A stretch of DNA of 64,000 bases. Source: Aldrovandia affinis. Lineage: Eukaryota; Chordata; Actinopteri; Notacanthiformes; Halosauridae. The notes below the pieces were generated by a model. The model was not told where the DNA came from. It searched no databases and worked only from the letters and a program-made list of their open reading frames with translations. Where the stretch lies: assembly GCA_029706075.1 (NCBI GenBank), contig JAINUG010000005.1, positions 4,267,001 through 4,331,000 of the forward strand, written 5' to 3'. Below, piece after piece: positions 1-11,597 of this stretch (the stretch's first letter is position 1; every line of letters starts with the position of its first letter). Position numbers and translations under genes: made by a program.

Positions 1-87
1 GGATACTATGGTCAGGTTGTAGTGCATAAATCCCTTATTATAACTAAAAATGCACATTTGCGAGTAAAATGGTGCAAAGAACACAAG

Positions 88-1359
88 GGCCCCTATTTTG
101 GTGAATTAGGATGGTGTCGGTAACGCAGACGCAAAGTGAAGACGGTGGCGCTTTAGGGCGTGTCTAGCGCAATTTCTGTAATTTCGTGACTTAGGACGAT
201 AGCGCACCTCCGGCGCAGTTGTAAAAGAGGTTGGATTAACTTTTTAAAAATACATGTGGGTGTGGTGGGGGTTTGGTTTCATAATGGCCAATCAGAACAC
301 TTATTTTCTATCCCTTTAAATACCAGTGCCCTAACGCTATAGCAAATTGGCAATTTCCTCACATGGATGACAGTTTTGCGCGCTGCGCCAGAAGCTTCTC
401 AAAAGAAGGTGCGGGAGGTGCAGAAAAGTTGGTGCGCGAATCAGAGGGGGAAAACAAGGCGCACATTAATTTGTTATTTTCATGATTTGAGTTTATATTT
501 TGAGACCTACATTGTTTACCATCTCTTTTTTTCCTTATTTGTAGGCTTTCCAACTTAAAAAACAACGTTTATTTTCTTCTAACTTAATGTAATTGTTAAA
601 TGGAAAGCAATAAATAACAAACTCACAACTGCAACTAGGCCTGTTTCATTTATGTTCGTCATGCAGAAGAAACTGCATGTACAGCCTAACTGATAGCCGT
701 CTGGCCAACACTGGCTACCAAACCCAGGGTATCGCTCACAGTATCGCCTTCGGCATCCAATTATGTACTCCATTTTCTGTAGTGCAAATGGAAAGAATAA
801 AACCCTTTCACATAAGAAAAACAATGTGCATACAAACATATATTTATTTAACAGGTGTATCTTACTGAGAGGTAGCGATGGATGGCCTGCTGGCTACAGT
901 CTTTCATGTCCGTGCATTGAATAACCACAAGCTGTGGTGAAATAGTTTTTAGCTTAATTGATTACACTAGGCAAGTTACCCATGGATTGGACAATTTGCC
1001 TTAACGTGGTGTAAAATTAACAATATTCACAAAACATTCTCATGTGATTTCAGATAATGTGCGCATCAATAAAGTTACCAAATTGCACAGAGCGCCAGCG
1101 TTTGCGCTAAGAGGTGGTCTAGTTGGACGTTGATGGAAACTCATTATTTGACAGCAAACTTGCATAGCACCCGACTGTATTCATTGTCACACCCCCTATT
1201 GTGCTGCCCAACCCATAGTCGCACAAACGCCTTCACTGCGCACCACGAAATTGCCAAACTCGGCAGAGAAGGGAAATATTCCCTTTGCGACAGACGAAAC
1301 TGGCAATTTGCCTGTGCTAGGGCATAATGCCGCTTAGCGCCGTCACGAAAATAGGGCCC
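88..1359. mobile_element. Non-autonomous DNA transposon with GGGCCC-type termini
   Basis: The left end reads GGGCCCCTATTTTGGTGA and the right end is its near inverse, TCACGAAAATAGGGCCC. The element interrupts a Tc1 transposase codon run: host codons before it end ...CACAAG and after it continue AAGCAGTGG, giving a 3-4 bp duplication (AAG or CAAG). No long coding region was seen inside. A 3-bp duplication would fit the PIF/Harbinger superfamily, but the target is not the usual TWA, so the superfamily is uncertain. Exact ends are ambiguous by 1-2 bases. Confidence 0.65.
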
Positions 1360-3081
1360 AAGCAGTGGTTTACTGAGCAGTGGAAAACAGTCATATGATC
1401 AGATGAGTCATCCTTCACCCTGTTCTCCACAAGTGGACAAGTGCATGAGGTGTCAGAGCAAAACAAACCGACAGACCCGAGTGCTTCTTTCCCACGGTGA
1501 AGGGTTCTGGAGGCTGTTATGGTGTAATGTGCATTTTACTGGCATGGTTTAGGTCCACTTAACACCTTAGAGGGTAAGGTAAATGGCAATAAATATAAAG
1601 CCATTTTCGAACTACCGACCTGTCTCTCTCCTCCCATTCCTCTCCAAAACACTAGAGCAGGCTGTCTATAACCAACTGTCTGCTCATCTACTACAGAACG
1701 ACCTGCTTGATCCTAACCAATCTGGGTTCAAGGCAGGCCACTCCACAGAGACTGCTCTGTTTGCGGTCACTGAGGCTCTACAAATGACAAAAGTCCCAAT
1801 CTCTTAGCTCCGTCCTCCTCCTCCTCGACCTGTCACCTGCATTTGATACTGTGGACCACCAGATCCTGCTCTCATCTCTCGTCGAGATGGGAATCTCTGG
1901 ATCTGCACTGACAAGTTTCAAGTGATACCGGGCTGACCGATCCTACCAGGTGGCCTGGAGAGGATCCCTCTCCTCTCCCCACACCCTCTCCACCGGAGTC
2001 ACACAGTGCTAGACCCCGTCCTATTCTCCCTGTACACTAAGTCACATGGTTCTGTCATCTCTGCTCATAGTTTTTCTTATTACTGTTATGCCGACGACAC
2101 TCAACTCTTTTTTTCCTCTCCTACTGAGACCCAGGATCTCTGCATGCCTGGCTGACATCTCTGCCTGGATGTCCAGCCACCACCTGAAGCTGAACCTGGG
2201 GAAGACTGAGCTGCTCTTCCTCCCAGCAAAGGGCTCCCTGATGATTGATAGTTCAATCACCATGGAAGGCTCCATAGTGTCTCCGTCCCAGTCTGCCAGG
2301 AGCCTTGGAGTGACCCTGGAAGCTGTGCTTATCGGGCCACATTGCAGCGATCACCTGGACCTGCCGATTCTCCCTCCACAACATCTGGAGGATCCGACCG
2401 TTCCTCACCCAAGAGGCCACACAACTGCTGGTCCAGGCCCTGGTGATCTCACGTCTGAACTACTACAATTCCTTGCTGGCAGGCCTACCGGCCTGTGCCA
2501 TCAAGCCACTGCAACTAGTCCAGAATGCTGCCGCACATCTGGTGTTAGATCAACCTAAGTTCACCTATGACATCCCTCTACTCTCCTCTCTGCACTGGCT
2601 CCCCATCGCAGCACGCATCAGATTCAAATCACTGATGCTTGCTTTTCAAGCAGCTAGAGGAACTGCTCCCCCTTACCTCCAGACTCTCATCATACCCTAC
2701 ACCCCAGCTAGACCCCTCTGCTCCACCTCCTCTGGCAAACTGACTGTCCCATGCCTCCGGGCGCCCAGAAGCCGCTCCTCACGGTCTCCTGACCCCTTGG
2801 TGGTGGAATGACCTTCCACAATCGAACAGGACCGTGGAATCACTTGCTGATCTTTCACAAGTGACTCAAAACCCACCTTTTTAGACTCTACTACCACTGA
2901 ATTCTGTACATTTAGCCAATTGTCATCACCACTGCTTACTTGCTCAATGCTTTTTGTATATGTATCCCTGCTTACTCCTCATTTAAAAAATAAATGAGTG
3001 TTACAGGTATAGTATGCAGCTGCCTACAACGATGTATATAGCTGTATTACTGCACTGATCTCTTGCGCATGTATGTATTAA

Positions 3082-5553
3082 GGCCTTGTATTTTTTTTAT
3101 TTTGCTACTAAAACATCTGTACTTCAACACTGTAAACATGAAAAGACCAAATATTAATAAATATTTATATTTTCAATGTTTATTTCACTTACATCAACAG
3201 GAAATTAGTGTTATCTCATTTAAATTTGCCTTTTTCAACACGGCACTCCGCATCGGCCGTTCGGCCCACCATTTTGCTTCATATGTCAATAGAAAGCTTA
3301 TATTCTACAGCCTAGTTTCAGTACCGCCATATATGATTATTTCCTCAACTGCATTAACTATTTCTGCTGAAAACCATGCATATCATATGTTACTGCTGAC
3401 AAGAAGCATTTCCTGATGACATGATTGGCTAAAATGTACCATGTGACATCTTTGGCGGTTTCCGCATTGCTAATCTTCTCATTGCTACAATCCACTTATT
3501 TGGAAAATTGCAGGAAGATGTAGGAAAATTGTTAGAGATCAAGATGTCCACAAATCCTTGTTCGCTTCTGAAATCATCACGGAAAAGGCATTTGCAGCTA
3601 GCCAGTGCCCGTGAGAAAAGGTTGTCAGCATCAAAACCTCCTGAGATCGCGGAGTCAAACTCCAACTCCAATGTAGGGCTAATGTTAGCCATTGAGCAAC
3701 CAATCGTGTCAAGACACAAACTTGAGCTTGCGAAAGGATCTGTGAATTGTGATGGTAATTAACCGGCGACACAAGACTGGCTTCTGATGCACATCAAGCA
3801 AGTAAACCAATTAATTGAGGGACTTATGTGTCCCAGTTGTTTCAAGATGTTTTAGAATGTAAAGTACTATTGTCCAAAAATAATAATTAGGTTGTTTTTT
3901 ATCTGCTTTAAAATATTCAAATAAAGATGTATATCTGCAATATTAACATCCTTCTATATTAATTACAATTGTATAGTGTATATTTTTTGCTGTTATTATG
4001 TGTTTTGCCCGATCTAGTTGTCATTTTATGTATGCAATTTGCTCAAATTGGATAAAAAATGTGCATGCACAGGGCTTTTTACTGTAAAAAAAAAAATGTT
4101 TCATGCATATATCTGTAAAAAGTTTGGCCTTTAGTATGTTGTCAAAATTAAAAAAAGATTTTGAATATAGCTCTTTTTATTATCAAGTTGTATGCATATT
4201 TAATGAGATCAGGCCTCTTCTTCTTCTTTGTGTATCGGCTTCAGATGTCCAACTTGGTGTCGCTCAGCCACGTCCTCGTCTCTGGACCCACTAGAAAGAG
4301 CCCCTCCTCTGAAGGTGGTCTAAACAGGGGACAGGTGTGGGTTATGTGGTCGGCAGTCTGCTCAGGCTCCCCGCAATCGCATGCTGCGCTGTCCGCAAGG
4401 CCCCACTTCCTCATGGACGCTTTGAAACAGCCGATCCCAGTGCGCAGGCGGTTCAATAGGGTCCATTGACGGCGTGGTAGATCTTCTCCTGCAGTGCCAT
4501 CTCCAGGGTCCCGGATGTAGTGGTGGATACGTGCGGTTCCAGCAGACTCCCATCCCTGCTTCCAGGATGCCGCCAGCCATGCTCCCATAGACAGGTCCTC
4601 AGGGGTGGATCTAAGCATCTCCTGTGCCACCCTATTATAGGGGTGGCGGGACCTGAGCCTTTTTGGGGGCAGCTCTGTCGTGGTGGTGTTGTGCAGGATG
4701 TGCCATTCGTGTTTTTGGGCTTTCCTTGCGAGTACGAGTGTAGCAGCCTCTCGTCGGAGGCTGGCTGGGGCAATTCCTGCGAGGACTGGCAGGTAGGAGA
4801 CAGGGGTGGGCTTAAGACAGCCAGTTATGACACGGAGGGCGCTGTTAATGGCAATGTCCACCTTCTTGGTGTGTGGGCTTCTGCTCCAGACTGGGGCATA
4901 GTATTCAGCTGCAGAGAAGACCAGGGCTTGGGTGGAAATTCGAAGTGTCCTGGCTGAGGCTCCCCATGTCGTACCAGCGTGGCGGCGAATAAGTGAAACC
5001 CTTGTTGTTACTTTGGCCCTCACTTCTTCAAGGTGTTGATTAAAGGACAGTGTCCTGTCCAGCCGTACTCCCAGGTACTTGGGGGCTTGCTGGAACTCCA
5101 AGCGCTTGTTGTTCACAGACACCTTCACTTCCCTGTTTGCTTCCCTGTTATTTAGGTGGTATGCGGCCGAAACTGTCTTGCCCGTACTAAGCTGTAGGCG
5201 CCACCTGCGAAGGTAGTCAGCCAAGATGCCCATGTCCTGGTTGAGGCCCTCTTCCATCGCCTCCCACGTTGGTCGCCGCAGCATAATGGCCAGGTCATCT
5301 GCATAGCCGTACTTTCTGGATGTTGTTTCTGGCAGATCGTAGATGTAGATATTGAACAGCAGTGGTGAGAGGACAGACCCCTGTGGAACACCGATCAGGC
5401 CTAATTTGCATATGATATGCTAATTAGCTTGTTATTTTTTATTTTTGTGTAATACAAAAAATATTGCATTAAGTGAGTATATTCAACTACTAAAGTTTTA
5501 TGGTGATATCTTTAAAGAGAAAAAATTACCCTATTTACCTAGCTCATCGCCCC
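3082..5553. mobile_element. TTAA-flanked insertion of uncertain class
   Basis: It interrupts the L2 3' UTR. The L2 copy at 7.1-8.2 kb reads straight through as CATGTATTAATGCACATC, whereas here it breaks as TATTAA (to 3081), then the insert, then TTAATGCACATC (from 5554). The duplicated TTAA suggests a piggyBac- or Kolobok-type element. Terminal inverted repeats are weak (GGCCTTG against GGGGCGATG), so class is inferred from the target only. An unassigned open stretch of 84 codons lies at 3508-3762 (+), and I do not recognise it. A second LINE sits inside at 4217-5392. Confidence 0.55.
4217..5392 (-). mobile_element. 5'-truncated non-LTR retrotransposon (I/Jockey-group type), minus strand
   Basis: On the minus strand an uninterrupted frame runs from 5392 to 4241. 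It starts exactly at the RT motif GVPQGSVL, continues through YGYADDLAI (catalytic YADD), and ends with a C-terminal cysteine/histidine segment (CDCGEPEQTADHITHTCP) typical of this LINE group's ORF2. The 3' tail is (GAA)n, seen as TTCTTCTTCTTT at 4217. A 10-bp target-site duplication, GATCAGGCCT, is present at 4207-4216 and 5393-5402. An intact frame and a perfect duplication suggest this is one of the younger insertions here. It is related to the LINE at 38325-40674. Confidence 0.85.
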
Positions 5554-6007
5554 TTAATGCACATCTTGTAAGTGGCTCTGGATAAGAGCGTCTGCTAAAT
5601 GCTTAAAATATAAATGTAATGTAATGAGTGACCTAATTCATCTTATGGTGAAGCATTTCTATCCTTATGGGAGTGATCTCTTCCAGGATGACATTGCCTC
5701 CATCCACAGGGCAAAAGTGGCCACTGAATGGTTTGATGATGAGCATGAAAATGATGTAAACCATATGCCATGGCCATCTCAGTTACCAGATCTCAACCCA
5801 ATTGAAAACTTATGGGAGGCAGCATTTCAACCAACAAAACACCAAATGATACAATTTATCATGGAAGAATGGTGCTGCATCCCTCCAATAGTGTTGCAGA
5901 CACTTGTAGAATCTAGGCCCAGGCATATTGAAGCTCTTCTGGCGGTTTATGGTGGCCCAATGCCCTATTAAGACTCTTTGTGTTCCTTTATTTTGGCAGT
6001 TACCTGT

Positions 6008-7056
6008 ATATTTAGCTATCAGTAGAGGAGTGTATTGGGACAGCAAACAAGACTGTTTAGTTTATAAGTAATTTGAACCAAACCTATCCATGTTGTCATC
6101 CACTGTATATCTGAAGAAAAAGCAAGATACTTACTGCTAATTATTTCTTGTCAAACACTGACCTCACAAGGAGATTAATTTAGCTACTCCATAAATGTTT
6201 AAAATGTTCAGTTCACAGATAAACAGTCATGTACATGAAGAGACCATGAAAATATAGAGGAATGATAAATTTAAAGAAGGGATTAGACATGTCTAACACA
6301 CAGTTGGGCCAAGTCATCAACAAACAAACCCAGAAGTGCAGCATGCATTCCAGGGATAAACATTCCCCCGCTCCTTACAAAGATGCTGCAGCAGCTGGGA
6401 TGCTGATGAACCATGGTTCCCATAGTTACCTTTTATTCATGTGTGCACAGGTTCTCTCTTGAGACTAGCTTAGCAATGCCAGAGATGTTTCGCAGATTCA
6501 AGTGAATCTGTGCCACAACCCATGAGCAGGTGCCATGGGGGCCCACATGAGGTTGAGCATATGTTCTGTGTCCCGCAGTGCCATCTGCGCAATATCCCCA
6601 ATTAGATCCTAGCATCATAGCCTGACATGTGGATCATATCGTATTTCCATGTCAGCTGCCATCCTTTACAATGACTTTGCCATATACTCTGTTTAGCTCC
6701 CCAAAATTGTTTCTAAATGTGGGTATAGCTTGTCCATTGGGTCTAGACAATGTAAAGAAACATTTATATGTTTTTATTTACATAATGTATTTTTGGGTAC
6801 TCATTTTACATCCAGCATCTAAAAGGTAATTGCATTATAAAGTATATTAAACACTGGGTGTACAGGAAACACAATTCACAGGCCACAGACAACTCCAAAG
6901 TGTACTTGGTAGTAGGATCATATCTACAGCATTACACCATAGTACAGCGTTTTGAGATAGGGGTTACAGGTATAAAAATGTAAACTATGTCATTTGTCCT
7001 GGATAAGGATATCAGGCAAGCAAATAAATAATAACAATAACAATAATAATTGTAGG
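6008..7056. other. Intergenic stretch without recognised gene
   Basis: No coding region with family similarity and no clear repeat ends were recognised. Short open frames here lack recognisable motifs. Confidence 0.5.
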
Positions 7057-8468
7057 CAGGGCCAGCTCTAGGCACAGGCAATACAGGCAGCCGCCTGGGG
7101 CGCCATGTCGGCTAGGGGCGCCAGGCGCAACTGTTTCTCTCCTTCCCTCCATCTGATACCCAGGTCCCGGCACGGATCTCTGCATGCCTGGCTGACATCT
7201 CCGCATGGATGTCCACCCACCACCTGAAGCTGAACCTGGGGAAGACAGAGCTGCTCTTCCTCCCAGCGAAGGGCTCCCCGATGATTGATGCGTCAATCAC
7301 CGTGGAAGGCTCCATAGTGTCTCCGTCCTAGTCTGCCAGGAGTCTTGGGGTAACCCTAGACAACCAGCCGTGCTTCTCGAGCCATATTGCAGCGATCACT
7401 CGGACCTGCCGTTTCTCCCTCCACAACATCCGGAGGATCCGACCGTTCCTCACCCAAGAGGCCACTCAACTCCTGGTCCAGGCCCTGGTGATCTCACGTC
7501 TGGACTACTGCAATTCCTTGCTGGCAGGCCTTCCGGTCTGCGCCATCAAGCCACTGCAACTAGTCCAGAACGCTGCCGCTCGTCTGGTGTTCAACCAGCC
7601 AAAGTTCACCGACGTCACCCCTCTACTCTCCTCTCTGCACTGGCTCCCCATCGCAGCACGCATCAGATTCAAATCACTGGTGCTTGCTTTTCAAGCGGCC
7701 AGAGGTACTGCTCCCCCATACTTCCAGTCACTCATCACTCCCTACACACCTCCCAGACCCCTCCGCTCCGCCTCCTCTGGTAAACTGACTATCCCTTTCC
7801 TCCGGGCGCCTGGCAGCCGGCTCCGCGGTCTCGCCTCTTCTCTGTCCTGATCCTCACTGGTGAAACGACCTTCCATAATCGGTCAGGACCGTGGAATCAC
7901 TTACGATCTTCCGCAAGAGACTCAAAACCCACCTCTTCAGACTCCACTACCACTGAACTCTGTCCATCTAGCTAAATTGTCTTCACTGCTGTTTACTTGT
8001 TCAACACTATACTCCCCCCCAAATTTTTTTATAATAATAATAATTCACTAACCTTTTCCTTCCCGGTGTTACAGGTATGGTACGCAGATGCCTGCAATGA
8101 TGTCTATTGCTGTATTCCTGCACTGATCTCGTGTGCTAACTATTGTTCCTACCATGTATTAATGCACATCTTGTAAGTCGCTCTGGATAAGAGTGTCTGC
8201 TAAATGCTTAAAATGTAAATGTAAAATGTACAGATACACTCAGCAAATTTTAGCAAAAGCCCCCAGACTTTGTTAACAATTGTGTTAAAAGTGAGTTTTC
8301 TTACCATTTTCTCTTATCTTCCCTGTTTAAATGAGACTTTGGTAAGTGATTTGTTTGAGAAGTGATTTTATTTAAAATATATATATATATATCATTTTTG
8401 TCCTGGGGAGGGGGGGCGCCCAAATGCCAATCTCGCCTAGGGCTCCAAAATGTGTAGAGCCAGCCCTG
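7057..8468. mobile_element. hAT-type non-autonomous element carrying an L2 LINE insertion
   Basis: Left end CAGGGCCAGCTCTAGGCA and right end GGGCTCCAAAATGTGTAGAGCCAGCCCTG form imperfect terminal inverted repeats. They are flanked by ATTGTAGG (7049-7056) and ATTGTAGA (8469-8476), an 8-bp duplication with one mismatch, which is the hAT signature. The interior is mostly an inserted L2 copy. No transposase was seen, so this is a MITE-like hAT derivative. Confidence 0.75.
7145..8228 (+). mobile_element. L2-type LINE 3' fragment
   Basis: It encodes the C-terminal part of an L2 reverse transcriptase in shifting frames. Segments are ISACLADISAWMST near 7170, GLRTLGV-type sequence at about 7340, then ISRLDYCNSLLAGLPVCAIK and LHWLPIAARIRFKSLVLAFQ at 7488-7700. 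A 3' UTR follows and ends in the tail GTAAGTCGCTCTGGATAAGA, TGTCTGCTAAATG, AAATGTAAATGTAA. It is closely similar to the copy at 1608-5625 and serves as the uninterrupted reference for it. The left boundary is approximate. Confidence 0.85.
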
Positions 8469-8911
8469 ATTGTAGATATAATTAAGACAGGTACAGTTGG
8501 AGCCAACGGTGACAGGGTTGGATTAGATTGCTTCAGTGGTGGCCAGTGAGCTTTAAACAGGCAGAAAACCTCCCCTTGTGCTGTTTTAATAGTAGTAGAC
8601 ACTTTGCACATTGTTCATACCATTTATGCCATGATATATACAGTATATAGATACTGTATGTTGAAAGAGTTTAAACAAATAGTGAATAACTAAATATTTT
8701 TTAAACATTCCATCAGTCTTTCATTGCACTACTTTATGCTTACACTAGACTGCATTCTTGGTAAATGAATACATTTAAAACTGTAAAACATAGGTCAAAT
8801 ATGATATAAATAAATTTGTGGGCCGATTTTAGTAAGGGTGTATTTACAATTTGTGGAGGGCGTCGGTCTCGGTCACATGGGAGTGGCATGGTTGCCTGTG
8901 TGTTTACATGT
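8469..8911. other. Intergenic stretch
   Basis: AT-rich sequence; nothing recognised. Confidence 0.4.
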
Positions 8912-9243
8912 TGTGGAGGCCTTTGGAGCAGGGAGACTTTCCGGGGGCAGGTTTGGCACTCTGACAGGGTGTGAGAGTGAACTGTCGCCCAGAAGGTTGC
9001 TCCAAAGGCCATAATTGATGTAATTATTATTTAATTGGTGTCAATCAGTTAATTGATATGGAAGTCAATTGGCTGATTGGGTGTCTGTGTGAGAATGTGA
9101 GTTTAGTGTTGAATGATTGTGATTGGGTGATTGCCTCACGAGTCCCACCTGAGCCAGGCAGAAACTAAGCCTATTTAAGAGCAGGTGGGGCGAGTGGGGA
9201 ATCAGTTAGTCTTTTGTCTTTGTTTGTGTGTATGGAGAGTTTG

Positions 9244-9290
<47 letters not shown>

Positions 9291-10046
9291 TGTGCGTGCG
9301 TGCGTGCGTGCGTGCGCATTGTGGAGTGTTGTATTATGGAGTGATGTTTGATGTTTGTGGAGTTTTGTGTGCGTTTGTCAAAAGTGACTGAGTAGAGTGC
9401 TTCCTGTGTGTGTGGGGAAGAGGGAGAGGGGGTGCACTAAGAGTGTCCGCCTCTCTCCCTCGGTGTGATTGTGGAGGAGAGCGAGAGGGTGCCCTGAAAG
9501 AGGGTCCGCCTTTCGCCCTCGGTTTTATTGAAAGAGAGCTTGCACTCGGCAGTGCAGAGTGTTTCTGGGCAACAGCCCAATAACTCTCACTGGAAGAGTG
9601 GAGAGTGTCTTGGGGCTGGTTGACAGAACTCTCACTGTGGGGAGTGGCGAGTGTCTCTGTATGAATGGGTAAGAGAACTCGGACTGTAAAGTTCGAGTGT
9701 CTCAGTATGTATGGGTGGGAAGCACTTGAAAGGTCACTGGATATGTGTGTGCCTGGGGAGGTTCCAGGGGAACTCCGGAGGAAGAGGCGCGGTGTCCCGT
9801 AAGTTATGATTATTTTAGTTCGTTATTTTAGTTCGTTGTTTTTACCTGAAAGCTTTGCGGCGAGTAGGGTGAAGATTTTGGTGTTTGTGTTTGCTATATG
9901 TTAACCTGCTACTCCCATTGTCTCTTCTTGGGGGGAGAGACAGAATTTTTAAAATAAAAATCTGGTCAGTAGACCAACAAACTCCACTCTGTGTCTGGAC
10001 TGCTCTGTTCCCATTCAGGGTTTGTCACGTGGCGTGTGACACAGTT
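8912..10046 (+). mobile_element. Possible solo LTR with internal microsatellite
   Basis: The right part looks like an LTR polyadenylation region: AAAATAAAAATCTGG at about 9950, followed by a short R/U5-like stretch ending ...GTGTGACACA at 10046. A TATTTAAGAG TATA-like box lies at 9172. A candidate start TGGAGGCC at 8912 gives GTTG on both sides as a 4-bp duplication, but this could be chance. Inside are a TGCG microsatellite and two imperfect copies of a segment around 9420-9520 (GAGGG...GTCCGCC...CCCTCGG). The class is inferred from layout only and boundaries are weak. Confidence 0.35.
9246..9316 (+). repeat. (TGCG)n microsatellite
   Basis: About 70 bp of tandem GTGC/TGCG units with one GTGTGC interruption. 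The ORF across it is repeat-driven (ACVRACVR) and not a gene. Confidence 0.95.
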
Positions 10047-10149
10047 GTATTTAGAGTATATGCTATGTAGTCATAGGTTTCACCTATATGACTTTTCAAG
10101 CCCACCTGCCCCATTTGTCATCAGAATGTCAAGTTAATCTGGACCCCAA

Positions 10150-10370
10150 TAGGTTAAGTGGCTAAACAATAGAGAACGCAAACTAATTTCCACAAAACTG
10201 GCCTGTACGGCAGTGGGGGAAAAAGCCATTACTGGAAAAAAAATGAATCCCAAATCCCTATGGAGTTTACAACTAAGCATTTAAGCGAGGCTTTGTGGTC
10301 AGATGAGACAGATTTTGAACTTTTTTGTGTTCATGCAAAGTATTACATCTGGTGCAAGCGTCTGGTGTGG
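10150..10370 (+). mobile_element. Tc1-like transposase remnant
   Basis: A short region reads LWSDETDFELF near 10290-10325, matching the first catalytic Asp block of Tc1-like transposases. No terminal repeats could be assigned and the rest is decayed. Confidence 0.5.
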
Positions 10371-10574
10371 AGTGGCCGGGATATTGTTGACTCATGGGTA
10401 TCCCCCATCACAGCCATTGAGCTCTGTAGCTCTTTCAAAGTCATCATTGACATTGGTGGTTTTCCTGACCAGTTTTGTCCTTGCCCGGCTGTTCAGTTTT
10501 GAGGGAAAGCCTGATCTAGGCCAGGTCGTATGATGCACTTGCCCACTTTCTGGGTTGGCCAAAGGGATATTCAG

Positions 10575-11597
10575 TAGGGCTGTGGTGGTAATGAAATTGT
10601 CTTTGACGGTCATTTGTAAAGCAAATAACTGTGGTCGATGATCAGATCACCCAAAAAAATCCTACTCTTAGGCGCTCTTGCATATTATCTTGCACTCTTA
10701 GTTAATATTCAGACAAGAGGTCACATTTGGTGTTTTTATAGTTCTTACATTCATACTAAACGGATTCATTAAGTTTGTCTATTCAACCTGAATTTTTTTT
10801 GTTACATTTCTGGCACAACCGAGCAACTCACCATCTGGGAAGCCTCATGACTGTTGGCATGTTTGACTATTTTTTTCTTGCATAAACAACAAATAGCCTC
10901 ATCCAAATTCGTAGGTTCTCCATTTTCATTCGGTGCAAATCCGAAATGTGCCCACATAGCCAAAGATGTGTTAGGCTTTGAGATGAGAGCCATTTGTTGT
11001 CATTTATTTTGTTTATCTATTGTACTGATAAGGTCAGAGAAAGGTCACAGGTCATCCCAATTCTATGGCCCCACCCCCCTCTGTGTTTGTCATCTCCAGA
11101 TCAGAAGTGTGTTAATGTTGTAGCCTACAATTATTACTGGACTCCAAATGACAAAATAATTTACATTTATACTGTGATTAAGAGGCAAGTAGCTAGTATA
11201 AATATTCTTATACTGCTTTTTCTACAAATGTACTTTCGTACAAAAATCGTATAGAGCCTAAATACCTGAGAAATAAATACTGCCAAAAGTAACAGTTCAC
11301 TCCCTAGCCTGGAATGAACATTCCCTCTGCCCACCTATCTCCAGAAGACAGTTTTCATGAACCTCAAATAGTGTGCACTCGAGTGTGCACAGCGAGAGGA
11401 GGCAGAAGAGGATCGTTGTTCGAGAATTGACAACGTTTGGCAGACTGACATAAAACTATATAGACCTAAAGTACCAAAATGGTAAAATATAAATTTCAAT
11501 CAATGTACAAACACACTTCTGTTTTTGAGTACATTTATAATAAATAAAAAAAAAAATATATATATAAATGAAACGACCGTGGCAGCCCACAGTATCC
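10575..11597 (-). mobile_element. hAT-like remnant with BED zinc-finger segment
   Basis: On the minus strand, 10993-10802 encodes KPNTSLAMWAHFGFAPNENG followed by NLDEAICCLCKKKI. This is the pattern of a BED-type zinc finger (aromatic WxHF, then the CxxC pair) found at the N-terminus of hAT transposases and ZBED proteins. Possible ends are AGGGCTGTGGTGGTAAT at about 10577 and ACCGTGGCAGCCC near 11597, which are only loosely inverted. No convincing 8-bp duplication was found, so the extent is tentative. The rest of the transposase is not recognisable. Confidence 0.4.

Larger units (their letters stand above)
1608..5625 (+). mobile_element. L2-type LINE, 5'-truncated, itself interrupted at 3082-5553
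   Basis: The reverse transcriptase ORF is broken into several frames. Visible segments are NYRPVSLLPFLSKTLEQAV and QSGFKAGHSTETAL at 1608-1780, DLSPAFDTVDHQ at 1820-1865, ISACLADISAWM and LKLNLGKTELLFLP at 2130-2230, and the C-terminal part (ISRLNYYNSLLAGLPA...LHWLPIAARIRFKSL) to about 2810. The 3' UTR continues to 3081 and resumes at 5554 with TTAATGCACATCTTGTAAGT and the conserved tail, ending in (ATGTA)n at 5625. It inserted inside a Tc1 transposase codon. The start lies within the RT domain, so the endonuclease part is missing, as is common for LINE copies. Frameshifts and stops make it inactive. Confidence 0.85.
1..6007 (+). mobile_element. Tc1-like DNA transposon, 5' cut by window edge, split by nested insertions
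   Basis: Frame 1 from base 1 reads a Tc1-like transposase segment (GYYGQVVVHKSL..., then HLRVKWCKEHK). After an insertion at 88-1359 the frame resumes as QWFTEQWKTV, a stop, then SDESSFTLF with the first catalytic Asp region, and runs to KVNGNKYKAI at about 1606. After the LINE block it resumes exactly in frame at 5626 (SDLIHLMVKHF), followed by LFQDDIASIHRA (second Asp) and PDLNPIENLW (third acidic residue), and ends PRHIEALLAVYGGPMPY near 5971. The 3' terminal repeat (TTTTGGCAGTTACCTG) ends near 6007 before TA. The joins rebuild codons precisely, so the four pieces are one element. It carries in-frame stops and is inactive. Family assignment rests on the Tc1 DDE motif pattern. Confidence 0.85.

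Noticed and set aside
1583..1807. ORF starting MAINIKPFSNYRPVS as a gene
   Set aside because: It is a chimera: the first codons are Tc1 sequence out of frame and the rest is the L2 reverse transcriptase.
9185..9391. Cys/Arg/Val-rich ORF
   Set aside because: Produced by the TGCG microsatellite.
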